Position numbers and translations under genes: made by a program. A stretch of 64,000 nucleotides of DNA from Polynucleobacter sp. AP-Reno-20A-A9 (GTDB lineage: Bacteria; Pseudomonadota; Gammaproteobacteria; Burkholderiales; Burkholderiaceae). How positions within the stretch are numbered: the stretch's first letter is position 1; each line of letters opens with the position of its first letter. The stretch covers positions 1 through 64,000 of the forward strand of contig NZ_JACVPB010000004.1 in the NCBI RefSeq assembly GCF_018882085.1. Reading direction: 5' to 3'. Shown here one piece after another: positions 8,846-18,398 of the stretch. The notes beneath the pieces were generated by a model. It ran no database searches, was not told the origin of the DNA, and saw only the letters and a program-made list of their open reading frames with translations.

Positions 8846-9679
8846 CTACTTATTGCGGCGCAATATGAAGTCTGCGGTCACAAAGGCAGCGTCAGAGGTA
8901 AATTCATCAGCAAGGATTCTGGCGGCAGCCTCTGGCAGGGAGATTTCAATAAAGCCACTGACTTCACCATCATGGTTAGTGGGGACAAAGTTGTCGGACA
9001 ACTCTAAATCATAGATATACAGCTGCTCATCGTGAAAGCCTCGATCTACTGATGGGCGGCGCATATGTATACGCCCCACAGGTTCAATTTGATCAGAGAT
9101 GTGTTCAGGAACGCCAGCTTCCTCCCAAAGCTCACGACGCGCACTAACCCAGGGTGTTTCATCGGCAGTAATACCACCAGCAGCCAAGTTATCTAACTTA
9201 CCTGGATCGGTCGGCTTGGTCTCACTGCGCCTACCTAGCCAGATGGTATTGCCGTGGGTATAGCCATTAATATGGGTTGCCATGCTACGAAAGCCAAAGG
9301 TACGAAACGCAGCGCGTTCCATGCGAAAGTATTTGTGACCATTTAAATCAACCCACGCAAAGTCTTCGTTACGCCAGCCTGGAATAAACCCACCCAATCT
9401 CATACGATTGGCCAATTGATAAAGGCTGTTAGATAAATCTCTAGGCTTGCCCAATTGAATGGTGAGTTTGTCATGACCCATTGCAATCAGTGCAATGGAT
9501 TCTTTTTGTAAAGACTCTTGCAGATAAGGAATGAACTCTGGATTGAGGTGACCAATCAGTTGCTCGCCGGTTGCGCCACGTGATAAATAAATCGGTAGGT
9601 AATCCGCGGGAGCAGAGCGTGCCGTATTTTGGAGCATTTCCTCGAGGGCCGCTAGAGTACTGGTTGAGAGACTGGTCAT
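8846..9679 (-). CDS. Nudix hydrolase, DUF4743/Tnr3 type (thiamin-diphosphate related)
   Basis: A 277-residue two-part protein. Residues 1-125 resemble the DUF4743 domain found before the Nudix domain of yeast YJR142W, plant Nudix20/24 and fungal Tnr3. The Nudix box is GGITADETPWVSARRELWEEAGV (shown as two parts: GGITADETPW and ARRELWEEAGV), matching GX5EX7REUXEEXGU. That family hydrolyses thiamin diphosphate analogues, with preference for oxidised, toxic oxo- and oxythiamin diphosphate. Its position beside the riboswitch-controlled thi operon on the same strand supports a thiamin repair role (inference). The start lacks a clear Shine-Dalgarno; TACACT lies six bases upstream. Confidence 0.85.
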   Translation of the reverse strand: MTSLSTSTLAALEEMLQNTARSAPADYLPIYLSRGATGEQLIGHLNPEFIPYLQESLQKESIALIAMGHDKLTIQLGKPRDLSNSLYQLANRMRLGGFIPGWRNEDFAWVDLNGHKYFRMERAAFRTFGFRSMATHINGYTHGNTIWLGRRSETKPTDPGKLDNLAAGGITADETPWVSARRELWEEAGVPEHISDQIEPVGRIHMRRPSVDRGFHDEQLYIYDLELSDNFVPTNHDGEVSGFIEISLPEAAARILADEFTSDAAFVTADFILRRNK

Positions 9680-9686
9680 GGCCTAA

Positions 9687-9737
9687 GTGTAAGGGAACTT
9701 TCCGTTCTGCGCCCTGATTCAAAAAGTTCCCTAACAC
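9687..9737. repeat. Imperfect 15-bp inverted repeat upstream of the Nudix gene
   Basis: GTGTAAGGGAACTTT (9687-9701) and AAAGTTCCCTAACAC (9723-9737) are inverted copies with one mismatch, separated by 21 bases. The repeat begins eight bases upstream of the Nudix start codon on the minus strand. It could be an operator, an RNA hairpin in the leader, or a remnant of a mobile element end. No T run follows, so it is not a standard terminator. Confidence 0.6.
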
Positions 9738-10269
9738 AAAATATTATAGGAACTAGCATAAATATTTATAAGAAAAGACAGAAAGTAGGGAAAGATATTC
9801 TGCACACAAATTAGGCAAGCTAGGTCTGCCTATACAAATCTGTGACTTACGAAAACTTTTGAGGATTTATCCACAAGGCCTGTGGATAAGTATGGCAAAG
9901 AAACGGTTCAATTTTGATGAAATATTGCTTTACTTGAGTCTAAACCTAAGCCCAAAGGAAATTGGGGCGTTATAAACACACAAAATCGATAGAGACAAAA
10001 ATTGATCATTAGAGCTTGAGCTATCGCTCATTAATTCGGGCCAATATTAGATTTTGAGGGTGTAAAGCTATCTTTTGGGTGCTTGTTAATATGGAAAGCC
10101 AGATCTGGTTTGAGGATGAAAACAAGCGGCTTAATGTAATTAATTTTGCTGGCTAAATCAATTTGGCAAACATTATTCTACAAAGGGCCTAGTGTAAGAT
10201 CTTGCCCATGCCTAGAAAATAATTCAAGTTTATTGGGCGCTTATTCTCCAGCAATGAATCGATGCAGAA
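9738..10269. other. Non-coding stretch with DnaA-box pair
   Basis: Together with the flanking inverted repeat this makes about 590 bases without a supported gene, the longest gap in the window. It is AT-rich. Apart from the DnaA-box pair at 9867-9889 I see only short frames without ribosome sites (for example a 21-codon frame from an ATG near 10091). No tRNA, known riboswitch or transposon end is recognisable. It separates the Nudix gene from the secreted-protein gene and must carry the promoter of the latter. Confidence 0.6.
9867..9889. promoter_or_regulatory. Inverted pair of consensus DnaA boxes
   Basis: TTATCCACA (9867-9875) and TGTGGATAA (9881-9889) are two perfect high-affinity DnaA boxes facing each other across five bases (AGGCC). 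A perfect match to the nine-base consensus on both strands at this spacing is unlikely to be chance. The site lies in an intergenic stretch with no dnaA or dnaN nearby. It may titrate DnaA or regulate a neighbour, or mark a replication-linked locus. The symmetrical arrangement also makes a 9-bp hairpin. Confidence 0.6.
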
Positions 10270-10833
10270 ATGAAAAAAATAATTATTCTTTTAGTCTCAA
10301 CGTTAATGTTGGCCCCAGCATTAGTTAGCGCACAAACAACGCCATCAGTTATCGGCACCCTATCTTGGACATTGAGTCCGGGATTAACTAGCCCATCAAC
10401 CACTGTATATCCGCCGACTTGGCAAGGTAAATGTGGGCCAACCCCTCCATCTGCATGCATTCAGCAGATGAATACACCGAATACTCCTTACTGCCCTCCG
10501 CCAACACCAAACCTATATCCATATTGCTCTGTAACTGCAGGCGCAAGCTTTACTGCACTGACGGCAACGGTCACAGATACAGGCAATGGTTATTACTCAC
10601 TATCTGGTCAAGGAACTATTAACTTGGTGGTTACTGAGCCTTCGCATCAAACCTTTAGTACCGCTAGTGCGCTTACTGGCAGCATGTTTCTGAATGATGG
10701 TTGGTACTTGATGACCTTAATTTTTACTGCGTACCCTGTGCCTGTAGGTTGCTCCCTCAATGCCGTGACATTATCGGGGGAGTGTGTTGGTGTAACTGGA
10801 TCCACCTCTCCTATCACTTTGGTTGTTAAGTGA
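10270..10833 (+). CDS. Secreted six-cysteine protein of unknown function
   Basis: A 187-residue protein with a clear Sec signal peptide (KK, then hydrophobic residues 4-18, cleavage after VSA at 19-21). The mature part is rich in Thr, Ser and Pro with a Pro/Cys-rich segment around residues 48-86. It has six cysteines at about 55, 63, 75, 86, 161 and 172, enough for three disulfides, so an envelope or extracellular location is likely. The C-terminal half alternates short hydrophobic and Gly/Thr segments, suggesting beta structure. No family is recognised. The ribosome site is weak. It is followed directly by a lipoprotein gene and probably shares its transcript. Confidence 0.7.
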   Translation: MKKIIILLVSTLMLAPALVSAQTTPSVIGTLSWTLSPGLTSPSTTVYPPTWQGKCGPTPPSACIQQMNTPNTPYCPPPTPNLYPYCSVTAGASFTALTATVTDTGNGYYSLSGQGTINLVVTEPSHQTFSTASALTGSMFLNDGWYLMTLIFTAYPVPVGCSLNAVTLSGECVGVTGSTSPITLVVK

Positions 10834-10834
10834 T

Positions 10835-11137
10835 ATGTTGGGTCCTAAAAAGTTTAGTCTTATTTCATTGGTGAAAATTTCGGGAGTTCTTGCGCTTTCT
10901 GTTTTATTGCTCTCCTGCAGTGGTGGGGGCTCATTTTCCTCTGGTGGATCTACAAGCTCATCATCGCAACTTGCCACTACAGTAGCTGAATTATGTCCAC
11001 GGTGTTTATCTACTCAGCCCAGTGGCGCGAGTCAATTGGAAAGTACTATTAGAAACATCAGTCCTGGCTCGATAAACAATCCAAGTTCTGGGCCTTCACA
11101 GTTGAAAGTAACACTTGAAACTATAGGCACCAGATAG
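10835..11137 (+). CDS. Small repeat-bearing lipoprotein
   Basis: A 100-residue protein whose ATG lies one base after the stop of the secreted-protein gene. Residues 7-28 form a lipoprotein signal with lipobox LLSC and lipidated Cys28, followed by a Gly/Ser linker. The mature part has a CPRC motif at 54-57 and three copies of a short motif starting SQL at residues 44, 66 and 88, exactly 22 residues apart (SQLATTVAEL, SQLESTIRNI, SQLKVTLETI). No family is recognised. Coupling with the secreted protein suggests they act together in the envelope (inference). An in-frame TTG at 10823 is a less likely start. Confidence 0.65.
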   Translation: MLGPKKFSLISLVKISGVLALSVLLLSCSGGGSFSSGGSTSSSSQLATTVAELCPRCLSTQPSGASQLESTIRNISPGSINNPSSGPSQLKVTLETIGTR

Positions 11138-11149
11138 TCCCATAGAGCT

Positions 11150-11224
11150 TGGTCCCGCCGACAGGAATCGAACCTGTATCCCACGCTTAGGAGGCATGTG
11201 CACTATCCATTGTGCTACGGCGAG
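11150..11224 (-). tRNA. tRNA-Arg (CCT anticodon)
   Basis: The minus strand starting CTCGCCGTAGCACAATGGAT folds as a 75-nt tRNA. Acceptor CTCGCCG pairs with CGGCGGG, the anticodon loop CTCCTAA gives anticodon CCT (reads AGG), the T arm is ACAGG-TTCGATT-CCTGT, and A-CCA is encoded at 11150-11153. It ends 12 bases after the lipoprotein gene, which is transcribed toward it. Confidence 0.95.
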
Positions 11225-11267
11225 ATGCTAGGAAAACAAAAAAGTGTGCTAAGTCAATTCTAATGAA

Positions 11268-11411
11268 TTACCAACCACACAGTGCCCATACTTGATTTGT
11301 CACTGCTACCATCATATCGGGTGCGAAGTACATTGAGAAAACAAACAACAAAGTGAATAAAGCAAACCCATAAAAGATGATCCTCCCAATGCCCGGTTTT
11401 TTCTTAAGCAT
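11268..11411 (-). CDS. 47-residue membrane protein coupled to the MFS gene
   Basis: A short gene of 47 codons starting MLKKKPGIGRII, with a single hydrophobic helix (about residues 10-28, FYGFALFTLLFVFSMYFA) and a short tail ending WALCGW. Its ATG (11409-11411) overlaps the last codons of the upstream MFS gene in another frame, which indicates translational coupling. Lys residues before the helix predict an N-in orientation. Small single-helix partners are annotated behind some oxalate/formate-type MFS carriers, so an accessory subunit is a reasonable guess. I have no direct evidence of the function. Confidence 0.6.
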   Translation of the reverse strand: MLKKKPGIGRIIFYGFALFTLLFVFSMYFAPDMMVAVTNQVWALCGW

Positions 11412-12636
11412 TAGCCACTCTATGAATTGCTCGTTCCTTTACAGGAAGGTTAACTAAGAAAGCAAAGACGCCTAAGCCAATCGCGATTTCCCAAACAACT
11501 AAATAAGAGCCAGTTTGGTCAAACAGATAACCGCCTAAGAAGGCGCCACAGAAGCTACCCAATTGATGTGAGAAAAAGATGAGACCAGAAAGCATTGTCA
11601 AATACTTCACGCCAAAAATTTGCGCAACGATACCGTTGGTCAGTGGAATGGTTGAGAGCCATAAGAAACCCATAATGGCAGCAAAGATGTAAGTGCTCAT
11701 CGGTGTAGGTGGCAACAATAAGAATGCCGTAATGGCAATGGAGCGCCCAATATAGATGGCAGACAGCAAATAGCGCTTAGGAAAACGCTGGCCTAGGATG
11801 CCAGAACTATAGGTACCGAAAATATTAAATAGGCCGATTAAGGCTAGCGCAGTAGTTGCCACTACTGGGGCACCAACCGCTGGATAGTTTGAGGAAAGAT
11901 CTTTGAGGTAAGGCGCCAAATGCACGGCAATAAACACCACCTGAAAGCCGCAAACAAAATACCCTAGGGTTAAATAGCGAAAGCTTGAATTACCGATAGC
12001 TTCTTTAAGCGCCTGCTTAATCGTTTGATCGCCCAGCTTATGGTTGTATGTGAAATTCTTTTCACGCAACATAAATGCGGTTGGAATCATCAGGCTGGCC
12101 ATTAATGCCAACATGAGCAGCGCATCTTGCGTACCAAACATACTGAGCAAACCTTGCTCGGCCGGAATCATGAGGAACTGACCAAATGAACCTGCGGCAG
12201 CAGTAATGCCCATTGCCCAAACCCGTTTTTCTGCTGATACGTTGCGACCTAAGATTCCATAGACCACGCTGTAGGTAGTTGCGGTTTGTGCCAAGCCAAT
12301 GAGCAGGCCACCAGCCAACGTGAAGTTCATTACATCGGTAGAAACGGCCATACCAGCCAATCCTAAGGCATACAAAATACCACCAGCAACCATGATTTTG
12401 AATGCGCCGTAACGATCAGCCAAGGCCCCAGTGATCGGTTGAACTGCACCCCAAATGAGGTTTTGTAAAGCAATAGTCAGGGCAAAGGTTTCACGACCCC
12501 AGCCGTTGGCTGAGGTAATGGGCAAATTAAATAGTCCAAAGCCATGACGTATACCCATGGATAAGGTAACCATGAGTCCGCCATAGATGAGGACTTCCTT
12601 CATTGAAAGCCCTGGTTTGGAAGTCTGTGCTGTCAT
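11404..12636 (-). CDS. MFS transporter, monocarboxylate/oxalate-formate type
   Basis: A 410-residue inner-membrane carrier with about 12 predicted helices. The loop motif GALADRYGAFK between helices 2 and 3 is the MFS signature, and a cytoplasmic linker rich in charged residues (REKNFTYNHKLGDQ) lies mid-protein. It resembles the OFA/monocarboxylate carriers. The gene begins five bases after the CoA-transferase stop, so the two form an operon; a shared role in uptake and CoA activation of an organic acid is inferred. The substrate is unknown. A second ATG 12 codons in (MKEVLIYGG) is an alternative start. Confidence 0.85.
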   Translation of the reverse strand: MTAQTSKPGLSMKEVLIYGGLMVTLSMGIRHGFGLFNLPITSANGWGRETFALTIALQNLIWGAVQPITGALADRYGAFKIMVAGGILYALGLAGMAVSTDVMNFTLAGGLLIGLAQTATTYSVVYGILGRNVSAEKRVWAMGITAAAGSFGQFLMIPAEQGLLSMFGTQDALLMLALMASLMIPTAFMLREKNFTYNHKLGDQTIKQALKEAIGNSSFRYLTLGYFVCGFQVVFIAVHLAPYLKDLSSNYPAVGAPVVATTALALIGLFNIFGTYSSGILGQRFPKRYLLSAIYIGRSIAITAFLLLPPTPMSTYIFAAIMGFLWLSTIPLTNGIVAQIFGVKYLTMLSGLIFFSHQLGSFCGAFLGGYLFDQTGSYLVVWEIAIGLGVFAFLVNLPVKERAIHRVANA

Positions 12637-12641
12637 GGGTC

Positions 12642-13862
12642 TTAGATAACTCCCTTGGTGCGCAGCGCTTCAATCGCTTGATCATCTAACTTGAGACGTT
12701 CATGCAGGATCTCTTTCGTATGTTGACCCAGCGTAGGTGGTGCCATACGCACTTCAGTAGGAGTTTTTGATAGACGCATTGGGCTGGCCACCAGTTTCAT
12801 ATTGCCAACTGTAGGGTGTGGAACATCAATTTGAACGCCGCGATGGATAACTTGCTCGTTTTCAAACACTTCTTTGAAGTTATTGATAGGGCCGCAAGGA
12901 ACATTCGCTTTCTCTAGTAATGTAATCCAGTCGCCTTTGGTTTTCTTGCGTGTCATTTGCTCTAAGAGTGGAATGAGTTGCTTGCGATGCTCAACACGCT
13001 GCGGGTTAGTAGCAAAGCGGGAGTCATCCGCCAGCTGGGGTTCACCACCCGCAGTCACAAAATGTCTAAATTGACCGTCATTGCCGGCACCCACAATCAT
13101 CCAGCCATCAGATGTTGGGAAGGTTTGATAGGGAACGATGATCGGTGAAGCATTGCCCCAGCGTTTTGGCACTTCACCCGAGGTGAGGTAGGCACTAGAT
13201 ACATTCGCCATCACAGCAACCTGCGTATCTAGTAGCGACATATCAATGTATTGACCTTCGCCTGTATGGTCGCGGTGCACGATGGCGGCCAAGATGGCTG
13301 TACTTGCATACATGCCAGTAAATATATCGGCAATCGCAACGCCAGATTTTTGTGGGCTAGCGCCTTCGAAGTCATGAGCTTCACCTGTGACGCTCATGAA
13401 GCCACCCATGCCTTGAATAATGAAATCGTAGCCAGGGCGGTGGGCATATGGACCAGTTTGACCAAATCCAGTAATCGAGCAATAGATCAAATCCGCTTTA
13501 ACCTTCTTGAGGCTTTCGTAGTCGAGGCCATATTTAGCCAGGTCACCCACTTTGTAGTTCTCAATGACGACATCAGACTCAGCGGCAAGTTGGCGGATTA
13601 GCTCTTGACCATCGGGCTTGGCAATATCAACCGTAATGGAGCGTTTATTGCGATTGATGCAAATAAAATAGGCGGATTCGTCAGTTTCCTTGCCATTGGC
13701 ATCTTTGGCGAATGGAGGACCCCAATGACGGGTATCGTCTCCAACGCCTGGTCTTTCGACTTTTATGACATCCGCACCCAAATCAGCTAGATTTTGAGCG
13801 CACCAAGGACCCGCCAAGACACGGCTGAGGTCTAAAACGCGAATATGACTTAAGGCTCCCAT
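12642..13862 (-). CDS. Class III CoA-transferase (CaiB/BaiF family)
   Basis: A 406-residue protein of the formyl-CoA transferase family, moving CoA between carboxylic acids. The N-terminal signature IRVLDLSRVLAGPWCAQNLADLGADVIKVERP is present in full (seen as LDLSRVLAGPWC and LGADVIKVERP), as is the GYDFIIQGMGG region and the catalytic aspartate in DMSLLDTQVA. Length is typical. It is the first gene of an operon with an MFS carrier, suggesting catabolism of an imported acid. Substrate choice cannot be read from the sequence. The start is adjacent to GGGGG, an atypical ribosome site. Confidence 0.92.
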   Translation of the reverse strand: MGALSHIRVLDLSRVLAGPWCAQNLADLGADVIKVERPGVGDDTRHWGPPFAKDANGKETDESAYFICINRNKRSITVDIAKPDGQELIRQLAAESDVVIENYKVGDLAKYGLDYESLKKVKADLIYCSITGFGQTGPYAHRPGYDFIIQGMGGFMSVTGEAHDFEGASPQKSGVAIADIFTGMYASTAILAAIVHRDHTGEGQYIDMSLLDTQVAVMANVSSAYLTSGEVPKRWGNASPIIVPYQTFPTSDGWMIVGAGNDGQFRHFVTAGGEPQLADDSRFATNPQRVEHRKQLIPLLEQMTRKKTKGDWITLLEKANVPCGPINNFKEVFENEQVIHRGVQIDVPHPTVGNMKLVASPMRLSKTPTEVRMAPPTLGQHTKEILHERLKLDDQAIEALRTKGVI

Positions 13863-13927
13863 CCCCCAATTTTGGCATGGATGACGGGGGAATTCCCGAA
13901 AAATTCGGTCTGGATCTCAGACATGAC

Positions 13928-13933
13928 TACAAT
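13928..13933 (+). promoter_or_regulatory. Putative -10 element of parE
   Basis: TACAAT ends eight bases before the parE ATG, and no Shine-Dalgarno lies between. Transcription would begin within a few bases of the start codon, giving a leaderless or nearly leaderless message. No convincing -35 is visible, so this is tentative. Confidence 0.4.
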
Positions 13934-13941
13934 TTGCGCGC

Positions 13942-15930
13942 ATGGCTACCCGTAAAACTTCCGAATACAGCGAATCGTCGATTCAGGTCCTAAAAGGACT
14001 GGAGCCAGTCCGTCAACGGCCTGGAATGTACACCCGCACCGACAATCCACTCCACATCATTCAGGAGGTGCTGGATAACGCATCTGATGAGGCCCTGGGC
14101 GGTTTTGGCAAGCAAATTATCGTCACGATGCATGCCGATGGCAGCGTAAGCGTTGAGGATGATGGGCGCGGCATTCCAGTGGGGATGCATCCTACCGAAA
14201 AATTACCGGTAGTCGAGATTGTGTTTACCCAACTTCATGCTGGCGGCAAGTTTGAAAAAGGTACTGGTGGTGCCTATGCATTCTCGGGCGGCTTACACGG
14301 CGTTGGTGTGTCGGTAACCAATGCTTTATCAAAAAGATTGGAAGTCACCGTTTGGCGTGATGGCCAAATGTCGACATTGACCTTTGCTGATGGCAAAGTG
14401 ATTGAGAAGCTCAAAACGATTTCCTCTTCAAAAGAAGATAAGTCACACGGTACCCGCGTACGTGCTTGGCCAGACGGTAAGTATTTTGATAGCTCGGTTA
14501 TTCCAATGCCTGAGCTCATTCGCTTACTGCGTTCCAAGGCCGTTTTATTGCCTGGCGTGAAGGTAACGCTGATTCAAGAAAAATCAGGCGATACTCAGAC
14601 TTGGCAGTATGCACAAGGCTTGCGAGGCTATTTAAATGAAGCGATTGCGCAAGCTGGTCATGGTGCCGAAGTCATTCCACCATTTGAAGGCGAGCAATAT
14701 GCCACCGGCACTGGAGATGAAGATTCTTTTGCTGAAGGCGAGGGCGCGGCTTGGGTAGTTTGCTGGACTGAAGATGGTGCACCAGTGCGCGAGAGTTATG
14801 TGAATTTGATTCCAACACCCGCTGGCGGTACCCACGAAAGTGGTTTGCGTGAAGGCTTATTTAATGCTGTTAAAGGCTTTATTGAGATGCATGCATTGCA
14901 ACCGAAGGGTGTGAAGCTAATGCCTGAGGACGTATTTGCTCGCGCATCCTTCATTTTGTCTGCCAAAGTATTAGATCCTCAGTTCCAGGGGCAAATTAAA
15001 GAGCGCCTCAATTCTCGAGATGCCGTACGTTTAGTTTCTGGCTATGCGAAATCTGCCTTAGAGCTATGGCTTAATCAACACGTTGACTACGGTCGTAAAT
15101 TGGCCGACCTAGTGATCAAGCAGGCGCAAGCGAGAACCCGTGCAGGCCAGAAGGTTGAGAAGAAAAAATCCTCTGGTGTAGCTGTTCTGCCTGGCAAGCT
15201 GACGGATTGTGAGAGCGAAGATATCGGTATGAATGAAATCTTCCTAGTAGAGGGAGATTCTGCAGGTGGTTCAGCCAAGATGGGTCGTAACAAGGAATAT
15301 CAAGCCATCCTGCCATTACGTGGCAAAGTATTAAACACTTGGGAAGCGGAGCGCGACCGCTTGTTTGCCAATAATGAAGTGCATGACATCGCCGTAGCGA
15401 TTGGTGTTGATCCACATGGAGCGAATGACACCCCCGATCTATCCAATCTGCGCTACGGTAAGGTATGCATTCTTTCTGATGCGGACGTTGATGGTGCGCA
15501 CATTCAGGTATTGCTCTTAACCTTGTTCTACAAACATTTCCCCAAACTCATTGAGCTAGGGCACGTGCATATTTCTAGGCCGCCACTTTTTAGGGTCGAT
15601 GCGCCAGCGCGTGGCAAGAAGCCTGCGCAAAAGATTTATGCTTTGGACGCTAATGAGCTTCAGGCTATTGAAGATAAATTGCGTAAAGACGGCGTCAAAG
15701 AAACTGCATGGCAGATCTCCCGCTTTAAGGGCTTGGGAGAAATGAGTGCAGAGCAACTTTGGGATACCACTTTGAATCCAGATACTCGACGTTTACTGCC
15801 GGTCACATTGGGGACATGGACTGAAGACGAAACATTTAAAACAATGGACATGTTGATGGGTAAGTCAGAGTCTGGTGCACGCCGTGATTGGTTAGAAGAG
15901 CGCGGCAATGAAGTGGAGGCGGACATCTAA
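13942..15930 (+). CDS. parE: DNA topoisomerase IV subunit B
   Basis: A 662-residue ATPase subunit of topoisomerase IV, which decatenates sister chromosomes. The GHKL ATPase motifs are present: [27 protein letters not shown] and the [15 protein letters not shown] loop. The TOPRIM domain has [22 protein letters not shown] and the DADVDGAHI metal site. The size is that of ParE rather than the 800-residue GyrB. It overlaps parC by one base (TAATG), so the two subunits are translationally coupled. Confidence 0.96.
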   Translation: MATRKTSEYSESSIQVLKGLEPVRQRPGMYTRTDNPLHIIQEVLDNASDEALGGFGKQIIVTMHADGSVSVEDDGRGIPVGMHPTEKLPVVEIVFTQLHAGGKFEKGTGGAYAFSGGLHGVGVSVTNALSKRLEVTVWRDGQMSTLTFADGKVIEKLKTISSSKEDKSHGTRVRAWPDGKYFDSSVIPMPELIRLLRSKAVLLPGVKVTLIQEKSGDTQTWQYAQGLRGYLNEAIAQAGHGAEVIPPFEGEQYATGTGDEDSFAEGEGAAWVVCWTEDGAPVRESYVNLIPTPAGGTHESGLREGLFNAVKGFIEMHALQPKGVKLMPEDVFARASFILSAKVLDPQFQGQIKERLNSRDAVRLVSGYAKSALELWLNQHVDYGRKLADLVIKQAQARTRAGQKVEKKKSSGVAVLPGKLTDCESEDIGMNEIFLVEGDSAGGSAKMGRNKEYQAILPLRGKVLNTWEAERDRLFANNEVHDIAVAIGVDPHGANDTPDLSNLRYGKVCILSDADVDGAHIQVLLLTLFYKHFPKLIELGHVHISRPPLFRVDAPARGKKPAQKIYALDANELQAIEDKLRKDGVKETAWQISRFKGLGEMSAEQLWDTTLNPDTRRLLPVTLGTWTEDETFKTMDMLMGKSESGARRDWLEERGNEVEADI

Positions 15931-18377
15931 TGACAACTAAAAAAAATCCCGGCACAAATACTCCGGCCGATCAGGCGGATTTGTTTGCCAATCCCGTTGA
16001 AATTAATATTGTTGAGGTGGATGAGGCCCCTGCGGTAGCTGCAACTTCTGGAGGCGGATCAGACAATCATGATCCAAAAACGATCGATCTGAACGAAGAT
16101 GGCAAAGATAGCTTAACGCTAGCGGTATACGCAGAGCGTGCCTATTTGGATTACGCAATTAGTGTTGTAAAAGGCCGCGCACTACCAGACGTATCCGATG
16201 GTCAAAAACCGGTACAGCGCCGTATTTTGTTCTCAATGAGCGAAATGGGTCTGCGTGCAGATGCTAAACCCGTCAAGAGTGCGCGTGTAGTTGGCGATGT
16301 ATTGGGTAAGTTTCATCCGCATGGCGACCAATCTGCATACGATGCCTTGGTACGCTTGGCACAAAGCTTCTCACTGCGTTACCCATTAATCGATGGTCAA
16401 GGTAACTTTGGTTCACGCGATGGCGATGGCGCAGCAGCAATGCGTTACACCGAGGCGCGTCTTACTAAGATCGCTAGCTTGCTGTTGAGTGAAATCGATG
16501 AAGGTACGGTAGATTTTGCTCCAAACTATGATGGATCATTTCAAGAGCCGAAATTATTGCCAGCTCGCTTACCGTTTGTATTGCTCAATGGGGCATCCGG
16601 TATTGCAGTGGGTATGGCTACCGAGATCCCTTCACATAATTTGCGTGAAGTCGCTACGGCTGCTGTTGCTTTAATGAAGTCCCCTAAGATGAGTACTTCA
16701 GAGTTATTGGAAATCATGCCTGGCCCTGACTATCCAGGCGGTGGACAAATTATTTCTTCTTCTACAGAAATTGCCCAGATCTATGAAGCAGGACGCGGCA
16801 GCATCAAAGTACGTGCACGTTGGTCTGTCGAAGAATTGGCTCGTGGTCAATGGCAGATCGTTGTTAATGAACTGCCTCCAGCGACCTCTTCGCAACGGGT
16901 GCTACAAGAGATTGAAGAGATTACCAATCCGAAGGTGAAGGTCGGTAAAAAGACCTTAACGCCTGAGCAAAATAACCTTAAATCAACCATCTTGAATGTG
17001 CTTGATGGTGTGCGTGATGAATCCAGTAAGGATGCGGCAGTACGACTTGTATTTGAACCGAAGAGTAAAAATATTGACGTAAATGAGTTTGTCAATTTAT
17101 TGCTTGCGCACACATCATTGGAATCCAATGCACCAATGAACTTGGTGATGATTGGTAATGATGGTCGTCCTCGTCAAAAAGGCTTAAAAGAAATTTTGTC
17201 TGAGTGGGTTGCATTTAGGGTAGCCACAGTGACTCGCAGAACGCAGCACCGCTTAGGCAAAGTCAAAGATCGTATGCATATTTTGGAAGGACGCTTAACC
17301 GTTCTTCTCAATATTGATAAGGTCATTAAGATCATTCGCAATAGCGATGAACCTAAAGCGGATCTGATTAAAGAATTCAAGCTGAGTGATCGCCAAGCAG
17401 AAGATATTCTGGACATTCGTTTGCGCCAGTTAGCTCGCTTGGAAGGCATCAAGATTGAGCAAGAGCTTAAACAGCTCAAGGCTGAACGCGATGACCTAGA
17501 GGGCTTATTGCAAAACGACACCGTCTTGCGTAAGCGCATCATTAAAGAAATCGAATCTGATATGAAAGACTTCGGTGATGATCGTCGCACCCTCATTCAA
17601 GAAGATAAGCGTGCCGTTGCTGAGACCAAAGTCATTGATGAGCCAGTCACAGTGATTGTTTCTCAAAAAGGTTGGGTACGTGTTCGCCAAGGTCATGAGC
17701 ATGATGCAACTCAATTTGGCTTCAAAGCCGGCGATGCTTTATATGCGACCTTTGAAGTGAGAACCGTGGACGTGATTCAGGGCTTTGGTAGTGATGGACG
17801 GGTATATACAGTTCCCGTCAGCGAATTACCAGGTGCTCGCGGCGATGGCTCGCCATTAACTAGCTTCGTCAATTTGGCTGCTGGCTCACAAATGGTCGCC
17901 TATTACGCTGGTCAACCCGATGATTTGGTATTGCTTTCTACTAAAGCGGGTTATGGATTCTTGGCTAATGTTGCTGATATGACTACTCGCAATAAAGCGG
18001 GTAAATCATTTTTGAGCATGGATGCTAAAGTTCCAGGAGATGCACCTTTAGGCGCGGCTAAGGTGAAGGTAGGCATGAAGCAAGTCGCCTGCCTTTCGGA
18101 GACTTCTAAGCTACTAGTTTTCCCGTTAGATGAGCTCAAGCGACTTCCAACCGGCGGCAAAGGGGTAATCCTAATGGGCTTGGACGACAAAGAACACTTG
18201 GCTTCTGCTATCGCTGTTGGACCTGATGGCGCTACTTATTCAGGTGCGGGACGTGCTGGCAAGCCAACTGAACTCGGTTTGGATGCAAAAACCTTGAAGT
18301 CATTTGCTGGTAATCGTGCGCGCAAAGGTCACTTTGTTGAGCCACGCTTGAAAGACGGCAAGTTAACGGCAAACTAA
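15930..18377 (+). CDS. parC: DNA topoisomerase IV subunit A
   Basis: An 815-residue cleavage subunit of topoisomerase IV. The catalytic tyrosine is in [15 protein letters not shown], and the quinolone-region segment [17 protein letters not shown] and the [16 protein letters not shown] stretch are intact. The N-terminal 60 residues are a low-complexity, acidic tail ([15 protein letters not shown]) not expected in most ParC proteins. The C-terminal beta-pinwheel is shorter than in GyrA and lacks a GQRGG-type GyrA box. It follows parE with a one-base overlap. Confidence 0.96.
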   Translation: MTTKKNPGTNTPADQADLFANPVEINIVEVDEAPAVAATSGGGSDNHDPKTIDLNEDGKDSLTLAVYAERAYLDYAISVVKGRALPDVSDGQKPVQRRILFSMSEMGLRADAKPVKSARVVGDVLGKFHPHGDQSAYDALVRLAQSFSLRYPLIDGQGNFGSRDGDGAAAMRYTEARLTKIASLLLSEIDEGTVDFAPNYDGSFQEPKLLPARLPFVLLNGASGIAVGMATEIPSHNLREVATAAVALMKSPKMSTSELLEIMPGPDYPGGGQIISSSTEIAQIYEAGRGSIKVRARWSVEELARGQWQIVVNELPPATSSQRVLQEIEEITNPKVKVGKKTLTPEQNNLKSTILNVLDGVRDESSKDAAVRLVFEPKSKNIDVNEFVNLLLAHTSLESNAPMNLVMIGNDGRPRQKGLKEILSEWVAFRVATVTRRTQHRLGKVKDRMHILEGRLTVLLNIDKVIKIIRNSDEPKADLIKEFKLSDRQAEDILDIRLRQLARLEGIKIEQELKQLKAERDDLEGLLQNDTVLRKRIIKEIESDMKDFGDDRRTLIQEDKRAVAETKVIDEPVTVIVSQKGWVRVRQGHEHDATQFGFKAGDALYATFEVRTVDVIQGFGSDGRVYTVPVSELPGARGDGSPLTSFVNLAAGSQMVAYYAGQPDDLVLLSTKAGYGFLANVADMTTRNKAGKSFLSMDAKVPGDAPLGAAKVKVGMKQVACLSETSKLLVFPLDELKRLPTGGKGVILMGLDDKEHLASAIAVGPDGATYSGAGRAGKPTELGLDAKTLKSFAGNRARKGHFVEPRLKDGKLTAN

Positions 18378-18398
18378 GTGGCGAACTAAGTAAGACGT

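Noticed and set aside
9691-9737. Integron-type attachment site in the inverted repeat
   Set aside because: The arms do not contain the GTTRRRY/RYYYAAC core sites and no integron integrase or cassette is nearby.
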